Positions 1 to 8,580 of a DNA stretch of 47,637 nt are shown here, in pieces. A model generated the notes under the pieces. It searched no databases, had not been told where the DNA came from, and saw nothing but the letters and a program-made list of their open reading frames with translations. The number at the start of each line of letters is the position of its first letter. Within the stretch, counting starts at the first letter, position 1. This stretch comes from Bacteroidota bacterium (GTDB taxonomy: Bacteria > Bacteroidota > Bacteroidia > Flavobacteriales_F > PHOS-HE28), in contig JAFDZY010000440.1 in the NCBI GenBank assembly GCA_018266685.1, positions 1 to 47,637 on the forward strand, in the 5' to 3' direction. Position numbers and translations under genes: made by a program.

Positions 1-58
1 AACGCATCTAAATTCAAGCAATCAATTCATCAACATGAAAATCAAGGATTTGAGGTTA

Positions 59-138
59 GCCCTTCGGCTCCGCTCAGGGCAATGTATCGTTAGTGACTGG
101 ATGATAACCATGAACTGCCCTGAGCGGAGCCGAAGGGC
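59..138. repeat. Perfect 23-bp inverted repeat with 34-bp loop
   Basis: Positions 59-81 are the exact reverse complement of 116-138. The arms are GC-rich and begin GCCCTTCGGCTCC. Each arm can also fold slightly on itself (GCCCT at one end, AGGGC at the other). From memory, similar CTTCGGCTCCGCTCAGGG palindromes are scattered through genomes of environmental Bacteroidota and other phyla. It could be a REP-like element or a strong cruciform or transcript hairpin ahead of glyA. It lies more than 120 bp upstream of the promoter box, so it may instead end an upstream transcript. Confidence 0.85.
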
Positions 139-263
139 CAACCAAGTTCAGCACCAGAGGTTTTTCAAGCCTGGTGTACATTTCTATACGTGATGCTATC
201 CTGGCTTGGTCAAATTGATGCGTTTGCCCGGAGGAGCCCCTGCCAGCATGCACGCCACAAGGC

Positions 264-271
264 TACTTTTG
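264..271 (+). promoter_or_regulatory. -7 promoter box of glyA (TACTTTTG)
   Basis: TACTTTTG fits the Bacteroidota -7 consensus TAnnTTTG exactly and ends 19 bp before the glyA ATG at 291. No clear -33 TTG is seen at the usual distance. Confidence 0.55.
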
Positions 272-290
272 CGCTCTTATCATCCAAGCC

Positions 291-1595
291 ATGCAACCTA
301 CCCAAGCTGTGGAATCCACCCTTTCGCGCGATGCGGCCATCTTCGACATCATTGAACAGGAAAAGTGGCGGCAGACCAAGGGCCTGGAGCTGATAGCGAG
401 CGAGAACTACGTAAGCGGCCAGGTGCTGGAGGCAGCCGGTTCGGTGCTGACCAACAAGTACGCCGAAGGCCTGCCCGGCAAGCGCTACTACGGCGGCTGC
501 GAATACGTGGACATGGCGGAGGAACTGGCCATTGCCCGTGCGAAAAAGCTCTTCGGCGCTGCATGGGCCAACGTGCAGCCCCACAGCGGGGCACAGGCAA
601 ATGCCGCAGTGATGCTGGCCTGCCTGAAGCCCGGCGACACCATCCTGGGCTTCGACCTCAGCCATGGCGGCCACCTCACCCACGGATCCCCCGTGAATTT
701 CAGCGGCAAGCTTTACCACGCCACCTTCTACGGCGTGGACAAGGAAACCGGGCGCGTCAACATGGACAAGGTGGCGGAACGGGCGCATGCAGTAAAGCCG
801 AAACTGATCATCTGCGGGGCCAGCGCCTACAGCCGCGATTGGGAATACGCCCGCTTCCGCGCCATCGCCGATGAGGTGGGCGCGTTGCTGCTGGCCGATG
901 TATCGCACCCTGCGGGCCTGATCGCCACCAAGCTCCTTGGCGATCCGCTCCCCCACTGCCACATCGTGACCACCACCACGCACAAAACCTTGCGCGGTCC
1001 GCGCGGGGGCATGATCATGATGGGCAAGGATTTCGAGAACCCATGGGGCATCAAGACGGCCAAGGGCAGCCCGCGCATGATGAGCTCCCTGCTGGACAGC
1101 GGGGTGTTCCCCGGCACGCAGGGCGGCCCGCTGGAACACATCATCGCGGCCAAGGCGGTGGCCTTCGGCGAAGCGCTGGACCCTTCGTTCTCCGCCTACG
1201 GCCGGCAAGTGCAGGCCAATGCCTCGGCCATGGCCAAGGCCCTGATCGAAAAAGGATACCACGTGGTAAGCGGCGGCACGGACAACCACTGCATGCTGAT
1301 CGACATGCGCAGTAAGGGGCTCACCGGCAAGGAAGCCGAGGCCGTGCTCGGTTCCGTGGACATCACCGTGAACAAGAACATGGTGCCCTTTGACGACCAA
1401 AGCCCGATGGTAACCAGCGGCATCCGCATCGGCACCCCCGCCGTTACCACCCGCGGCCTCACGGAGGCCGAATGCGGCCAGATCGTGGAACTGATGGACA
1501 GTGCCCTGATGGAACGCAAGGACCAGGCCCAGTTGGACCGGATACGCTTCCAAGTGAACGGCATGATGCGGCTTCGCCCGTTGTTCGGCTGGTGA
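291..1595 (+). CDS. glyA: Serine hydroxymethyltransferase
   Basis: A 434-residue PLP enzyme that interconverts serine plus tetrahydrofolate with glycine plus 5,10-methylene-tetrahydrofolate in the cytoplasm, feeding one-carbon units to purine, thymidylate and methionine synthesis. Family marks are [11 protein letters not shown] near residue 32, the sugar-binding-like loop [13 protein letters not shown], and the PLP-lysine motif [14 protein letters not shown] with Lys232. The stretch DVSHPAGL replaces the more familiar DMAHIAGL; I recall this variant from Bacteroidota. Length is normal for the family. The ATG at 291 is preferred because translation begins with the expected short N-terminal helix and a -7 box lies just upstream. 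It appears to be transcribed alone or with the outer-membrane-type gene 50 bp downstream. Confidence 0.97.
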   Translation: MQPTQAVESTLSRDAAIFDIIEQEKWRQTKGLELIASENYVSGQVLEAAGSVLTNKYAEGLPGKRYYGGCEYVDMAEELAIARAKKLFGAAWANVQPHSGAQANAAVMLACLKPGDTILGFDLSHGGHLTHGSPVNFSGKLYHATFYGVDKETGRVNMDKVAERAHAVKPKLIICGASAYSRDWEYARFRAIADEVGALLLADVSHPAGLIATKLLGDPLPHCHIVTTTTHKTLRGPRGGMIMMGKDFENPWGIKTAKGSPRMMSSLLDSGVFPGTQGGPLEHIIAAKAVAFGEALDPSFSAYGRQVQANASAMAKALIEKGYHVVSGGTDNHCMLIDMRSKGLTGKEAEAVLGSVDITVNKNMVPFDDQSPMVTSGIRIGTPAVTTRGLTEAECGQIVELMDSALMERKDQAQLDRIRFQVNGMMRLRPLFGW

Positions 1596-1645
1596 ACCGG
1601 TACACCCTCTTCCCTTCGCACTGCACCGTCCGCCGCCCCTGAAAG

Positions 1646-2506
1646 ATGAAGCCCCGCCTATTTCCCGGCCCAACGCTGTTCCGCCTGTTCGCGGCAGCAG
1701 CGCTGATCGGCATGGCCCACTGGTCCTTCGGCCAGGATGCACCGCAGCTGAAGCACCGCGTGTTCGCCTACTGGGGCTACAACCGTGCCCAGTTCACCGC
1801 CAGCAGCATCCGGTTCACCGGAAACAACTACGACTTCATTCTGCACGACGTGGCGGCCAAGGACAAGCCGGAGGACTTCACGTTCAGCAACTACTTTAAG
1901 CCGAAGAACATCTGGATCCCGCAGTACAACTACCGCGTAGGCTGGTTCCTGAACAACAAGTGGAGCTTTTCCATCGGGCTCGACCACATGAAATACGTGG
2001 TGGTGAAGGACCAGCAAGTGAAGCTCTCCGGCACCATCAGCCGGGACCGGTCCGCCACCTATGCCACCAGTGGCGAAACCGGTGAAGTGCGCATCACCCC
2101 GGACTTCCTTACCTACGAGCACACCGACGGCCTCAACCTGCTGGCCTTGGATGCCGACCACTACAGCCGGATGTGGACCAGCCGGAACGGCAGGCAGGCA
2201 TTGTACTTCACCCAGGGACTTTTCGCCGGCCCCGTGATCCCGCGCACCGACGTGCGCCTTTTCGGCGAAGGCATCAACAACAAATTTCACCTGGCCGGAT
2301 ACGGCGCAGGCGCCCAGCTGGGCCTCTTCGCCCTTGTGGCAGATCGCGTGTTCCTGCGGGCAAACGCACGGGCCGGCTACATGGAACTGCCCAGTGTGCT
2401 CACCACCGGCAAGGCGGAGGACCGCGCTTCACAGCACTTCTGGTTCACGGAGGAAAATGTGGTGCTTGGCGTATTGATCGGCCGGACCAGGGCCGCCAAG
2501 GAGTAA
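1646..2506 (+). CDS. Conserved outer-membrane-type protein of unknown function
   Basis: A 286-residue protein with an N-terminal signal peptide (hydrophobic residues about 10-27, likely cut after WSFGQ-like residues near 30). The mature part alternates aromatic and polar residues with many glycines, and has an HMKYVV segment and a YEHTDGLN segment in its middle. It resembles, from memory, a conserved Bacteroidota family of small beta-rich outer-membrane proteins whose role is not established. It follows glyA by 50 bp on the same strand and might be co-transcribed, but no functional link is evident. Periplasmic export is well supported; the outer-membrane barrel is an inference from composition. 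Confidence 0.8.
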   Translation: MKPRLFPGPTLFRLFAAAALIGMAHWSFGQDAPQLKHRVFAYWGYNRAQFTASSIRFTGNNYDFILHDVAAKDKPEDFTFSNYFKPKNIWIPQYNYRVGWFLNNKWSFSIGLDHMKYVVVKDQQVKLSGTISRDRSATYATSGETGEVRITPDFLTYEHTDGLNLLALDADHYSRMWTSRNGRQALYFTQGLFAGPVIPRTDVRLFGEGINNKFHLAGYGAGAQLGLFALVADRVFLRANARAGYMELPSVLTTGKAEDRASQHFWFTEENVVLGVLIGRTRAAKE

Positions 2507-2598
2507 CCTCAAGGCCCAGCCACTGGTGCAGCCGTGAACAAAACTGTTGCTGCGCCGTTGAACTGGAACGATGTGGCGGCCGCTTGTCCTGCGGCCCA

Positions 2599-2606
2599 TT
2601 TCTTTG
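2599..2606 (+). promoter_or_regulatory. Probable -7 box (TTTCTTTG) of the glycosyltransferase gene
   Basis: TTTCTTTG differs from TAnnTTTG at one consensus base and ends 7 bp before the ATG at 2614. It supports that internal ATG over the upstream in-frame alternative start codons. Confidence 0.4.
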
Positions 2607-2613
2607 TGCATAC

Positions 2614-4209
2614 ATGACGTTGAAGCTAAGCCGGGCCGCGTGGGTGATCTTCCTGCTTTGGGCGGCGATCACGGCGCTGGACCTGAACAAGGCGTTCCAC
2701 ATCGACGACACGTTCCATTTGCTGGCGGCGCAATGGGTGGGGCAACATCCGCTGCAACCCATGTCCGGCTTGGTGAACTGGGGCCAAAACCCGGAGCCCC
2801 TCCACCACTTCAACCAGCCCCCCGGGTTCTTCTACCTCGTAGCCATCACCGGGTATGCATTCGGCTGGGGCGAGGTGCCCATGCACCTGATGCGTTCCCT
2901 GTTCAGCTTGCTCGCTCTGGTGTGCTTCCACCGATTGGCCCGCCGCACGGCCCCGGGCCAGGAACTGTGGCTCACGGCCTTGTTCGCGCTGTGCCCCGCC
3001 TTCATGGTGAACCAGGGCCTGATGACCGACATTCCCCTGTTGGCCTTGCAACTTCTGTTCTTTAGCCTGTTGCTGGTGCCGCGCCGCATGCAAACCGGGC
3101 TGAGGTTGGCTTTGGCGGCATTGGCACTGGCCGCGGCCATGTTCATCAAATACACCACCTTGCCGCTGCTGCTCGTGTTCCCCCTTGCGCTCCTGTTGCG
3201 CCGGCAATGGCAGTGGCTGCCCTTGGTGCTGCTGCCGCCAATCCTCATCGCGGTGTGGTCCGGCTGGAACCTGCATGAATATGGCGGCGTGCACCTGCTA
3301 GACCGCCAAGGCGGGGACCCCAGCATCGTCGGCATCTTTGTGCGTGCGCTTGCCCTGCTTACCTGCGTTGGCGCCGTTGCGCCCTTCACGCCGGCCTTTC
3401 TGCGGCCGTTGCTCCCGCGCCCCGCACACCGCCTGTTCATGGCGTGGGTCATCCTGCTTTGCGCGGCTGCCTGCTTTATCCTGCTGGTATACATCGGCAC
3501 CATTCCGGAACCTGTTTCAGACCAGGTGCTCCGCATCGCTTTCACCTTGAATGGCGTGCTTTTGGTGGTGCTCTGTGCACGGTTCCTTCCCTTGAACGTT
3601 CCCTCCGTCGCCGCCGAAAAATGGATCCTGGTGCTATGGGCCTTCGGCCTCGCCGCCTTCCTTGCCCTGTTCTCCCCCATGATGGCCAGCCGGCACATCC
3701 TGCTGGTGCTGCCGCCGGTGCTCTTGCTCACGGCACCGGCACTGGCAAAAGCCACTGCCCGCGAAAAGGCCCTGGCACTGGCGTGCACCGCGTTCCTCGG
3801 GGTGGTGCTCACGCTTTCCGACAAGCAGTATGCAAACTTTTACAAGCAGCGCGCCCCACGCATTGTGCAGCAGCTTTCAGGCCAAGGCGGCACCGTGTGG
3901 AGCCTGGGCCACTGGGGCTGGCAATGGTATTCCAGGCAGGCTGGCATGAAAACCTACAGCCGTGATGCGGGCAACCTGGCCGTTGGCGATTTCCTGGTGA
4001 TCCCCGAGGATTACGACCACCAAGAACTTGCGAACGGCGTGGAAAAAGTGCCTGTGGCCACTTGGGACCAGGCCCCCGGACCGGAAAACTTCTTCTGTGT
4101 GGAGCAGTATGCGGGCATGTACACCTCCAGCTACGGCAAATTGCCGTGGAGCCTTTGCCGCAGCCACCACAAGGTCATCACGGCCTACCGGGTCACCGCT
4201 GTTCATTGA
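2614..4209 (+). CDS. GT39/PMT-like integral membrane glycosyltransferase
   Basis: A 531-residue polytopic membrane protein with roughly ten or more hydrophobic segments. Just after the first membrane helix it carries HIDDTFHLLAA (Asp31, Asp32), in the position where ArnT/PMT-type (GT39, GT83) enzymes keep catalytic acidic residues facing the periplasm. A large soluble-looking C-terminal part follows the last helix. Such enzymes move sugars from polyprenyl-phosphate carriers to lipid or protein acceptors; the donor and acceptor here cannot be told. The frame is open upstream to 2173, but that part overlaps the preceding gene and lacks membrane character. The ATG at 2614 sits directly before a typical first helix (TLKLSRAAWVIFLLWAAI) and after a promoter-like box. 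Fumarylacetoacetase starts 41 bp downstream. Confidence 0.75.
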   Translation: MTLKLSRAAWVIFLLWAAITALDLNKAFHIDDTFHLLAAQWVGQHPLQPMSGLVNWGQNPEPLHHFNQPPGFFYLVAITGYAFGWGEVPMHLMRSLFSLLALVCFHRLARRTAPGQELWLTALFALCPAFMVNQGLMTDIPLLALQLLFFSLLLVPRRMQTGLRLALAALALAAAMFIKYTTLPLLLVFPLALLLRRQWQWLPLVLLPPILIAVWSGWNLHEYGGVHLLDRQGGDPSIVGIFVRALALLTCVGAVAPFTPAFLRPLLPRPAHRLFMAWVILLCAAACFILLVYIGTIPEPVSDQVLRIAFTLNGVLLVVLCARFLPLNVPSVAAEKWILVLWAFGLAAFLALFSPMMASRHILLVLPPVLLLTAPALAKATAREKALALACTAFLGVVLTLSDKQYANFYKQRAPRIVQQLSGQGGTVWSLGHWGWQWYSRQAGMKTYSRDAGNLAVGDFLVIPEDYDHQELANGVEKVPVATWDQAPGPENFFCVEQYAGMYTSSYGKLPWSLCRSHHKVITAYRVTAVH

Positions 4210-4238
4210 CGGAACCGTGCGGTTGCGTGCAACGTGCC

Positions 4239-4246
4239 GACATTTG
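4239..4246 (+). promoter_or_regulatory. Possible -7 box (GACATTTG) of fumarylacetoacetase gene
   Basis: GACATTTG matches TAnnTTTG except for the first base and ends only 4 bp before the ATG at 4251, so a transcript from it would be nearly leaderless. The same arrangement recurs elsewhere in the window. Confidence 0.35.
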
Positions 4247-4250
4247 CGCC

Positions 4251-5534
4251 ATGAGCGCAACCAATGAACATGTGATAGGCCGCGATCTGCGGTCATGGGT
4301 GGAAGCCCCGGCGGGCAGCGACTTCCCGCTGCAGAACATCCCATTCGGCATTTTCCGCGCACCCGGGCGCACGCCCCGGCCCTGCACCCGCATCGGCGAT
4401 ACCGTGGTGGACCTGCAAGTGCTGGCGGACGCGGGTTTGCTGGCCGCCACCGGGATCAACAAGGAAGTCTTTCACCAGGCCACGCTCAATCCGTTGCTCG
4501 CCTTCGGAAAAGCAGGTCTGCGCCGGTTGCGTGCCAGGCTTTGCGAACTGCTCCGGGACAACAACGCCGAACTGCGGGACAACACCGACCTCCGCAAAAA
4601 CGACTTGGTCCCCTTGGCGCAAGCCACCATGCTGTTGCCCGTGGCCATTGGCGACTACACCGATTTCTACAGCAGCCGCGAACACGCCACCAACGTGGGC
4701 ACCATGTTCCGGGGAGCGGAAAACGCCTTGATGCCCAATTGGCTCCACCTGCCCGTGGGCTACCACGGCCGCTCCTCTTCCATTGTGATCAGCGGCAAGC
4801 CTATCCGCAGGCCCATGGGCCAAATGCGCCCAAAGCCTGATGAGCCGCCCGTGTTCGGGGCGAGCAGGCAGTTGGACATCGAGCTGGAAACGGCCTTCAT
4901 CACCTTCGGCGGTAAACCCATGGGCGAACGGATCACCACGGCCGAGGCGGAAGACTACATTTTCGGCATGGTGCTGTTCAACGATTGGAGCGCACGCGAC
5001 ATCCAGAGCTGGGAATACGTGCCCCTGGGGCCGTTCCTGGGCAAGAACTTCGGCAGCAGCATGAGCCCGTGGGTGGTAACCCTGGATGCGCTCGAACCCT
5101 TCCGCGCCGGAGGCCCGGCCCAGGACCCGCAGCCCCTGCCCTACCTGCAGGCCGCAGGGCCACGGGGCTTCAACATCAGCCTGGAAGCCATGCTGCAGCC
5201 CAAGGGCGGCACGGAATCCGTGATCTGCCGCACCAACTTCAACTACCTCTACTGGAGCATGGCCCAGCAATTGGCGCACCACACGGTGAACGGATGCAAC
5301 GTGAGGGCCGGCGACCTGATGGCCAGCGGAACCATCAGCGGGTCCGCACCGGACAGCTTCGGCAGTTTGCTGGAACTTACGTGGCGCGGCACCAAGCCGC
5401 TGAAATTGAGGGACGGCGGTGAACGCAAATTCCTGGAGGACGGCGACACTGTGGTGATCCGCGGCCACTGCGAGAACAACGGCCTGCGCATCGGCTTCGG
5501 CGAGGTGCGCGGAGAAGTGCTTCCCGCAGAATGA
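4251..5534 (+). CDS. fahA: Fumarylacetoacetase
   Basis: A 427-residue enzyme that hydrolyses fumarylacetoacetate to fumarate and acetoacetate, the last step of tyrosine and phenylalanine breakdown (EC 3.7.1.2). Similarity to mammalian FAH is obvious by eye over the whole length. The motif GDYTDFYSSREHATNVG supplies the metal ligand Asp138 and catalytic His145. The pair Glu211 and Glu213 (DIELET) and Asp245 (FNDWSARD) complete the ligand set expected from mouse FAH. Other conserved blocks are PNWLHLPVGYHGR and the EYVPLGPFLGKNFG region. The upstream in-frame extension to 4062 overlaps the glycosyltransferase gene and is unlike FAH, so the ATG at 4251 is used. No other tyrosine catabolism genes are adjacent. 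Confidence 0.96.
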   Translation: MSATNEHVIGRDLRSWVEAPAGSDFPLQNIPFGIFRAPGRTPRPCTRIGDTVVDLQVLADAGLLAATGINKEVFHQATLNPLLAFGKAGLRRLRARLCELLRDNNAELRDNTDLRKNDLVPLAQATMLLPVAIGDYTDFYSSREHATNVGTMFRGAENALMPNWLHLPVGYHGRSSSIVISGKPIRRPMGQMRPKPDEPPVFGASRQLDIELETAFITFGGKPMGERITTAEAEDYIFGMVLFNDWSARDIQSWEYVPLGPFLGKNFGSSMSPWVVTLDALEPFRAGGPAQDPQPLPYLQAAGPRGFNISLEAMLQPKGGTESVICRTNFNYLYWSMAQQLAHHTVNGCNVRAGDLMASGTISGSAPDSFGSLLELTWRGTKPLKLRDGGERKFLEDGDTVVIRGHCENNGLRIGFGEVRGEVLPAE

Positions 5535-5831
5535 ACCGGTCGCCCCGATGCTGCGGGGAACGGACAGGGCCATCAGGCCTAACGCGCCCTGCGGGCGCGG
5601 CTTCCAATGGTATTCAAACCGCGGATGGACACGGATGCACACGGATTGCGGTCTCACCTACCAAGTAAAACAACCTTCCTTGATCCGTCTCCATCCGTGT
5701 GGACCCGCCTCCCGGCCGGCAGGTCCGTGGTTCAAAAGTCAGAGTGAGAATGCGCCGCCAGGCGCAGGTATAAGATCCGATAGCCCTGGCGGAATGGAGG
5801 GAAACATGCAACTGACCCGTAAATTTGGGGA
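5535..5831. other. 297-bp intergenic region with nested inverted repeats
   Basis: No credible gene. It contains a GC-rich hairpin-forming stretch near 5580-5600 (GCGCCCTGCGGGCGC) and a larger imperfect inverted repeat at 5617-5732 listed separately. A recognisable -7 box immediately before the (p)ppGpp synthetase start was not found, although the 30 bp before 5832 are less GC-rich than the surroundings. Confidence 0.6.
5617..5732. repeat. Imperfect inverted repeat of the GGATGGACACGGATG type with a nested palindrome
   Basis: The left arm (about 5617-5646) contains GCGGATGGACACGGATGCAC. The right arm (about 5683-5732) contains its approximate reverse complement, ATCCGT, CCATCCGTGT and TCCGTGGTT, but is interrupted by a second palindromic segment (GGACC at 5701-5705, GGTCC near 5722-5726, with CCTCCCGGCCGGCAGG between). 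From memory, ATCCGTGTCCATCCGTGG-like dispersed repeats occur in several environmental phyla. This copy looks like one repeat with another inserted in it. Confidence 0.7.
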
Positions 5832-8054
5832 ATGCCTAAGACCGCCGAAGCAACACCCGTGTACGACCTGGAAGAAGAGAAGGAGCAGATCCTGAGCCGC
5901 TACCGGGGCTTGTTGCGCGCTGTTCGCGGAGACCGCACGGCAGAGGGCACGCGGCTCATCCGCAAAGCCTTCAACATTGCGCTGGAAGCCCACAAGGACC
6001 AGCGCCGCAAGAGCGGCGAGCCATACATCTACCACCCCATTGCCGTGGCGCGCATCTGCGCCGAAGAGATCGGGCTGGGCGTAACCAGCGTGGCCGCAGC
6101 GCTGCTGCATGACACGGTGGAGGACACCGACCTCACCCTGGAGGACGTGCGCGACATGTTCGGTGACACCGTCTGCACCATCATCGACGGGCTCACCAAG
6201 ATCAGCGGGGTGAACTGGCAAACGGACAGCATGCAGGCGGAGAACTTCCGCAAAGTGCTGCTCACCCTGGCCCAGGACGTGCGTGTTATCCTGATCAAAC
6301 TGGCCGACCGCCTGCACAACATGCGCACGCTGGAAAGCATGAGCCGCGAAAAGCAGCTCAAGATCGCCAGCGAAACGCTCTTCCTGTATGCACCCCTTGC
6401 CCACCGCCTCGGCCTGTACAACATCAAGAGCGAATTGGAGGACCTCTCCCTGCGCGCCAAGGAACCCGCCCTGTACCACGACATCGAACACCGGTTGAAA
6501 AAAGGGGAATCCGTGCGCAAACGCTTCATCAGCCGCTTCATCCTGCCCATCCGCGAAGCGCTGGAGAAGGAACAGTTCGAATTCGAGATCAAGGGGCGGC
6601 CCAAGAGCATCTACAGCATCTACCAGAAGATGCTCACCAAGCACGTCACCTTCGAGGAGGTGTACGACCTGTTCGCCATCCGCATCATCGTGGACAGCAA
6701 GCCCGAACTGGAAAAAGCCGATTGCTGGAAGGTGTACTCCATCGTCACCGACTACTACCAGCCCAGCCCGGACCGGCTGCGCGACTGGATCAGCATGCCC
6801 AAGGCAAACGGCTACGAAAGCCTCCACACCACCGTGATGAGCCCCGGAGGCAAGTGGGTGGAAGTGCAGATCCGCAGCCGCCGCATGGACCAGGTGGCCG
6901 AAATGGGCCTGGCGGCACACTACCGGTACAAGGGCGAGGAAGAACATGCCAACGCCATGGACAGCATGCTCAACCGCATCCGCGAGATCCTGGCCGACCC
7001 CGGCAGCAACGCCTTGGACTTTGTGAATGATTTCAAGTTGAACCTGTTCAACGATGAGATCATGGTGTTCACCCCCAAGGGCGAAATGCGCAACCTGCCC
7101 GCGGGATCCTCCGCACTGGACTTCGCCTTCGACATCCACAGCCAGATCGGCCGCCACTGCATCGGGGCCAAGGTGAACCACAAGCTCGTACCGCTGAGCC
7201 AGGCCCTGCGCAACGGCGACCAGGTGGAGATCATCACCAGCCGCAAGCAGCAGCCCAAGGCGGAATGGCTCAATTACGTGATGACCGCAAGGGCACGCCA
7301 CAAGATCAAGCAGGCCCTGCGGGAGCAAAAACGCAAGCTTGCCATCGTGGGCCGCGAAGCGGTGCAGCGCAAGCTCCGCTCCTGGGGCGCCAAACTGAAC
7401 GCGGAAAATATCACGGTCCTCGCGGATCACCTGCTGGCCACCTCGCCCACCGACCTCTACTGGCAGATCGCACGCGAACAAAAGGACCTGGACGCCATGC
7501 CCGCCCCCACCGTGAAAAACGGACGGCTCATCCTGCCCAAGGGCATAAGGCCCAAGGAGGAACGCAGGCTGGAGGAGATCGTGGCGGAGATCCGCGGCAC
7601 ACAGGGCAGCACGCTCACTATCGGCGACGAGCTCCAGAGCATGGAGTACAAGCTGTCTCCCTGCTGCCACCCCATCCCCGGCGATGATGTGTTCGGCTTC
7701 ATCACCCCGGAAGGCATCCGCATCCACCGCGTAAACTGCCCGAACGCGGTGCAGCTGATGAGCAACTTCGCAATGCGCATCGTAAAGGCGCGCTGGAAAG
7801 GCAAGGACAGTGTGGAATTCCTGGCCGGCATCCAGTTCAGCGGCATCGACGCGGTGGGCATCGTGAACCGCATCACCACCATCATCAGCCACGAGAACAA
7901 CGTGAACATGCGCAGCATCAACTTCGAAAGCAAGGACGGCATCTTCGAAGGCAAGGTGATGGCCTATGTGCACGATGCCGAGCACCTGCACTCCCTGGTG
8001 GAAAAGCTCCGCAGCGTGCCGGAGGTGCGCCGCGTGGAGCGCATTGACCACTAA
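5832..8054 (+). CDS. Bifunctional (p)ppGpp synthetase/hydrolase (RelA/SpoT family)
   Basis: A 740-residue long RSH protein that makes and degrades the alarmone (p)ppGpp. Domains in order: HD hydrolase (about 45-200) with YIYHPIAVA and HDTVEDTD (His93, Asp94); synthetase (about 250-370) with GRPKSIYSIYQKM, YDLFAIRIIV and PKANGYESLHTTV; TGS (about 410-470, FTPKGEMRNLPAGSSALDFA); a helical and zinc-finger-like region with CCHPIPGDD and HRVNCPN; and a C-terminal ACT domain. The substrate loop reads RLRD (Arg315 to Asp318), the basic RxKD-like form of bifunctional enzymes, not the acidic ExDD of synthetase-only RelA. The intact HD motif agrees. Length is standard. The ATG at 5832 begins a normal N-terminus. 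Confidence 0.96.
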   Translation: MPKTAEATPVYDLEEEKEQILSRYRGLLRAVRGDRTAEGTRLIRKAFNIALEAHKDQRRKSGEPYIYHPIAVARICAEEIGLGVTSVAAALLHDTVEDTDLTLEDVRDMFGDTVCTIIDGLTKISGVNWQTDSMQAENFRKVLLTLAQDVRVILIKLADRLHNMRTLESMSREKQLKIASETLFLYAPLAHRLGLYNIKSELEDLSLRAKEPALYHDIEHRLKKGESVRKRFISRFILPIREALEKEQFEFEIKGRPKSIYSIYQKMLTKHVTFEEVYDLFAIRIIVDSKPELEKADCWKVYSIVTDYYQPSPDRLRDWISMPKANGYESLHTTVMSPGGKWVEVQIRSRRMDQVAEMGLAAHYRYKGEEEHANAMDSMLNRIREILADPGSNALDFVNDFKLNLFNDEIMVFTPKGEMRNLPAGSSALDFAFDIHSQIGRHCIGAKVNHKLVPLSQALRNGDQVEIITSRKQQPKAEWLNYVMTARARHKIKQALREQKRKLAIVGREAVQRKLRSWGAKLNAENITVLADHLLATSPTDLYWQIAREQKDLDAMPAPTVKNGRLILPKGIRPKEERRLEEIVAEIRGTQGSTLTIGDELQSMEYKLSPCCHPIPGDDVFGFITPEGIRIHRVNCPNAVQLMSNFAMRIVKARWKGKDSVEFLAGIQFSGIDAVGIVNRITTIISHENNVNMRSINFESKDGIFEGKVMAYVHDAEHLHSLVEKLRSVPEVRRVERIDH

Positions 8055-8071
8055 TCGTTTCTGGGTTTACG

Positions 8072-8095
8072 GCCCGGGGCCGGCATGCCGCGGGC
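8072..8095. terminator. Probable bidirectional hairpin between convergent genes
   Basis: GCCCG at 8072-8076 and CGGGC at 8091-8095 flank the perfect palindrome CGGCATGCCG (8081-8090), forming a GC-rich structure between the end of the (p)ppGpp synthetase gene and the end of the convergent minus-strand gene. There is no clear T-tract, so its action as a terminator is uncertain. Confidence 0.35.
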
Positions 8096-8511
8096 TAATC
8101 CCTGGGAAACTTGTGCGGGTCCTGGTGGTCCTCCTCGATCTTCATCTTCACCGACCACATCTTTAGGCCCAGCATCGCCAGTTCGCGGTGGCCCTCGCGC
8201 AGCAACCACTGGAACGCTTCGTCGTCACCGCCGCACTCCGCCATTTTCCGCAGGGCCAAAAAATCGTGGTTCTCCAGCCAATCCAGTGCCTTGTCGTCGC
8301 CCTCAATGCCGCGGATCACCGCCATGAGGTGCGGATGGCCGTTGTCCATCAACCATTTGCGCGCATCAGCCTTCAAATGCAGCGCGAACACGAATATCCC
8401 CAGCTCCGGGTAGCCGTTTTTGATCAACCAATCGCGCAGGCCGGCATTGCCCGAAATGGCCTCGCCCCAAGCGATCAGCACTTTGGCGGGGTAAACAAAA
8501 CGGGCAGGCAT
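8095..8511 (-). CDS. Conserved helical protein of unknown function
   Basis: A 138-residue soluble protein without signal peptide, rich in Trp, Leu and His, built from repeated short helical units of the form W-L-x-x-x-G-H/Y-P/R (for example LRDWLIKNGYPELG, ARKWLMDNGHPHLM, ALDWLENHDFLAL, AFQWLLREGHREL). It ends in DPHKFPRD. I recall a widespread Flavobacteriales family of the same length and pattern (start about MPARFVYPAKVLIAWGEAI, end about DPHKF) with no known function. The ATG at 8509-8511 fits that family; the open frame extends upstream only through antisense of the next gene. It is convergent with the (p)ppGpp synthetase gene. Confidence 0.85.
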   Translation of the reverse strand: MPARFVYPAKVLIAWGEAISGNAGLRDWLIKNGYPELGIFVFALHLKADARKWLMDNGHPHLMAVIRGIEGDDKALDWLENHDFLALRKMAECGGDDEAFQWLLREGHRELAMLGLKMWSVKMKIEEDHQDPHKFPRD

Positions 8512-8568
8512 GGCGCACGCCAAAGTTACCCCTTGGAGCCAGCCGCGCCTTGCGGCCTGCACGGCCAG

Positions 8569-8576
8569 TATCTTCG
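8569..8576 (+). promoter_or_regulatory. -7 box (TATCTTCG) of the TPR-protein gene
   Basis: TATCTTCG lies 4 bp before the ATG at 8581. The same octamer appears before the gene at 10585. It supports 8581 as the start and implies a leaderless or nearly leaderless transcript. Confidence 0.5.
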
Positions 8577-8580
8577 CCGC

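Larger units (their letters stand above)
1..290. other. Leader region upstream of glyA with a palindromic repeat and promoter
   Basis: No convincing gene lies before glyA. The stretch holds a perfect inverted repeat (59-81 against 116-138) and a -7 promoter box at 264-271. A 52-codon open frame runs from an ATG at 35 to a stop near 193, but it reads straight through both arms of the repeat, so it is most likely a by-product of the repeat. The left edge of the window may cut an upstream transcription unit that cannot be seen. Confidence 0.6.

Noticed and set aside
35..193. 52-codon frame starting MKIKDLRLALRL
   Set aside because: Most of it is the translation of the inverted repeat at 59-138; no domain or promoter is seen.
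210..1742. Long antisense open frame covering glyA on the minus strand
   Set aside because: It is the complement of an unmistakable glyA, is rich in His, Ala and Gly, and has no recognisable domain. GC-rich genes give such frames by codon bias.
4293..8051. Long minus-strand frames antisense to fumarylacetoacetase and the (p)ppGpp synthetase
   Set aside because: The plus-strand proteins show conserved motifs across their whole length; the antisense products are His- and Val-rich with no motif.
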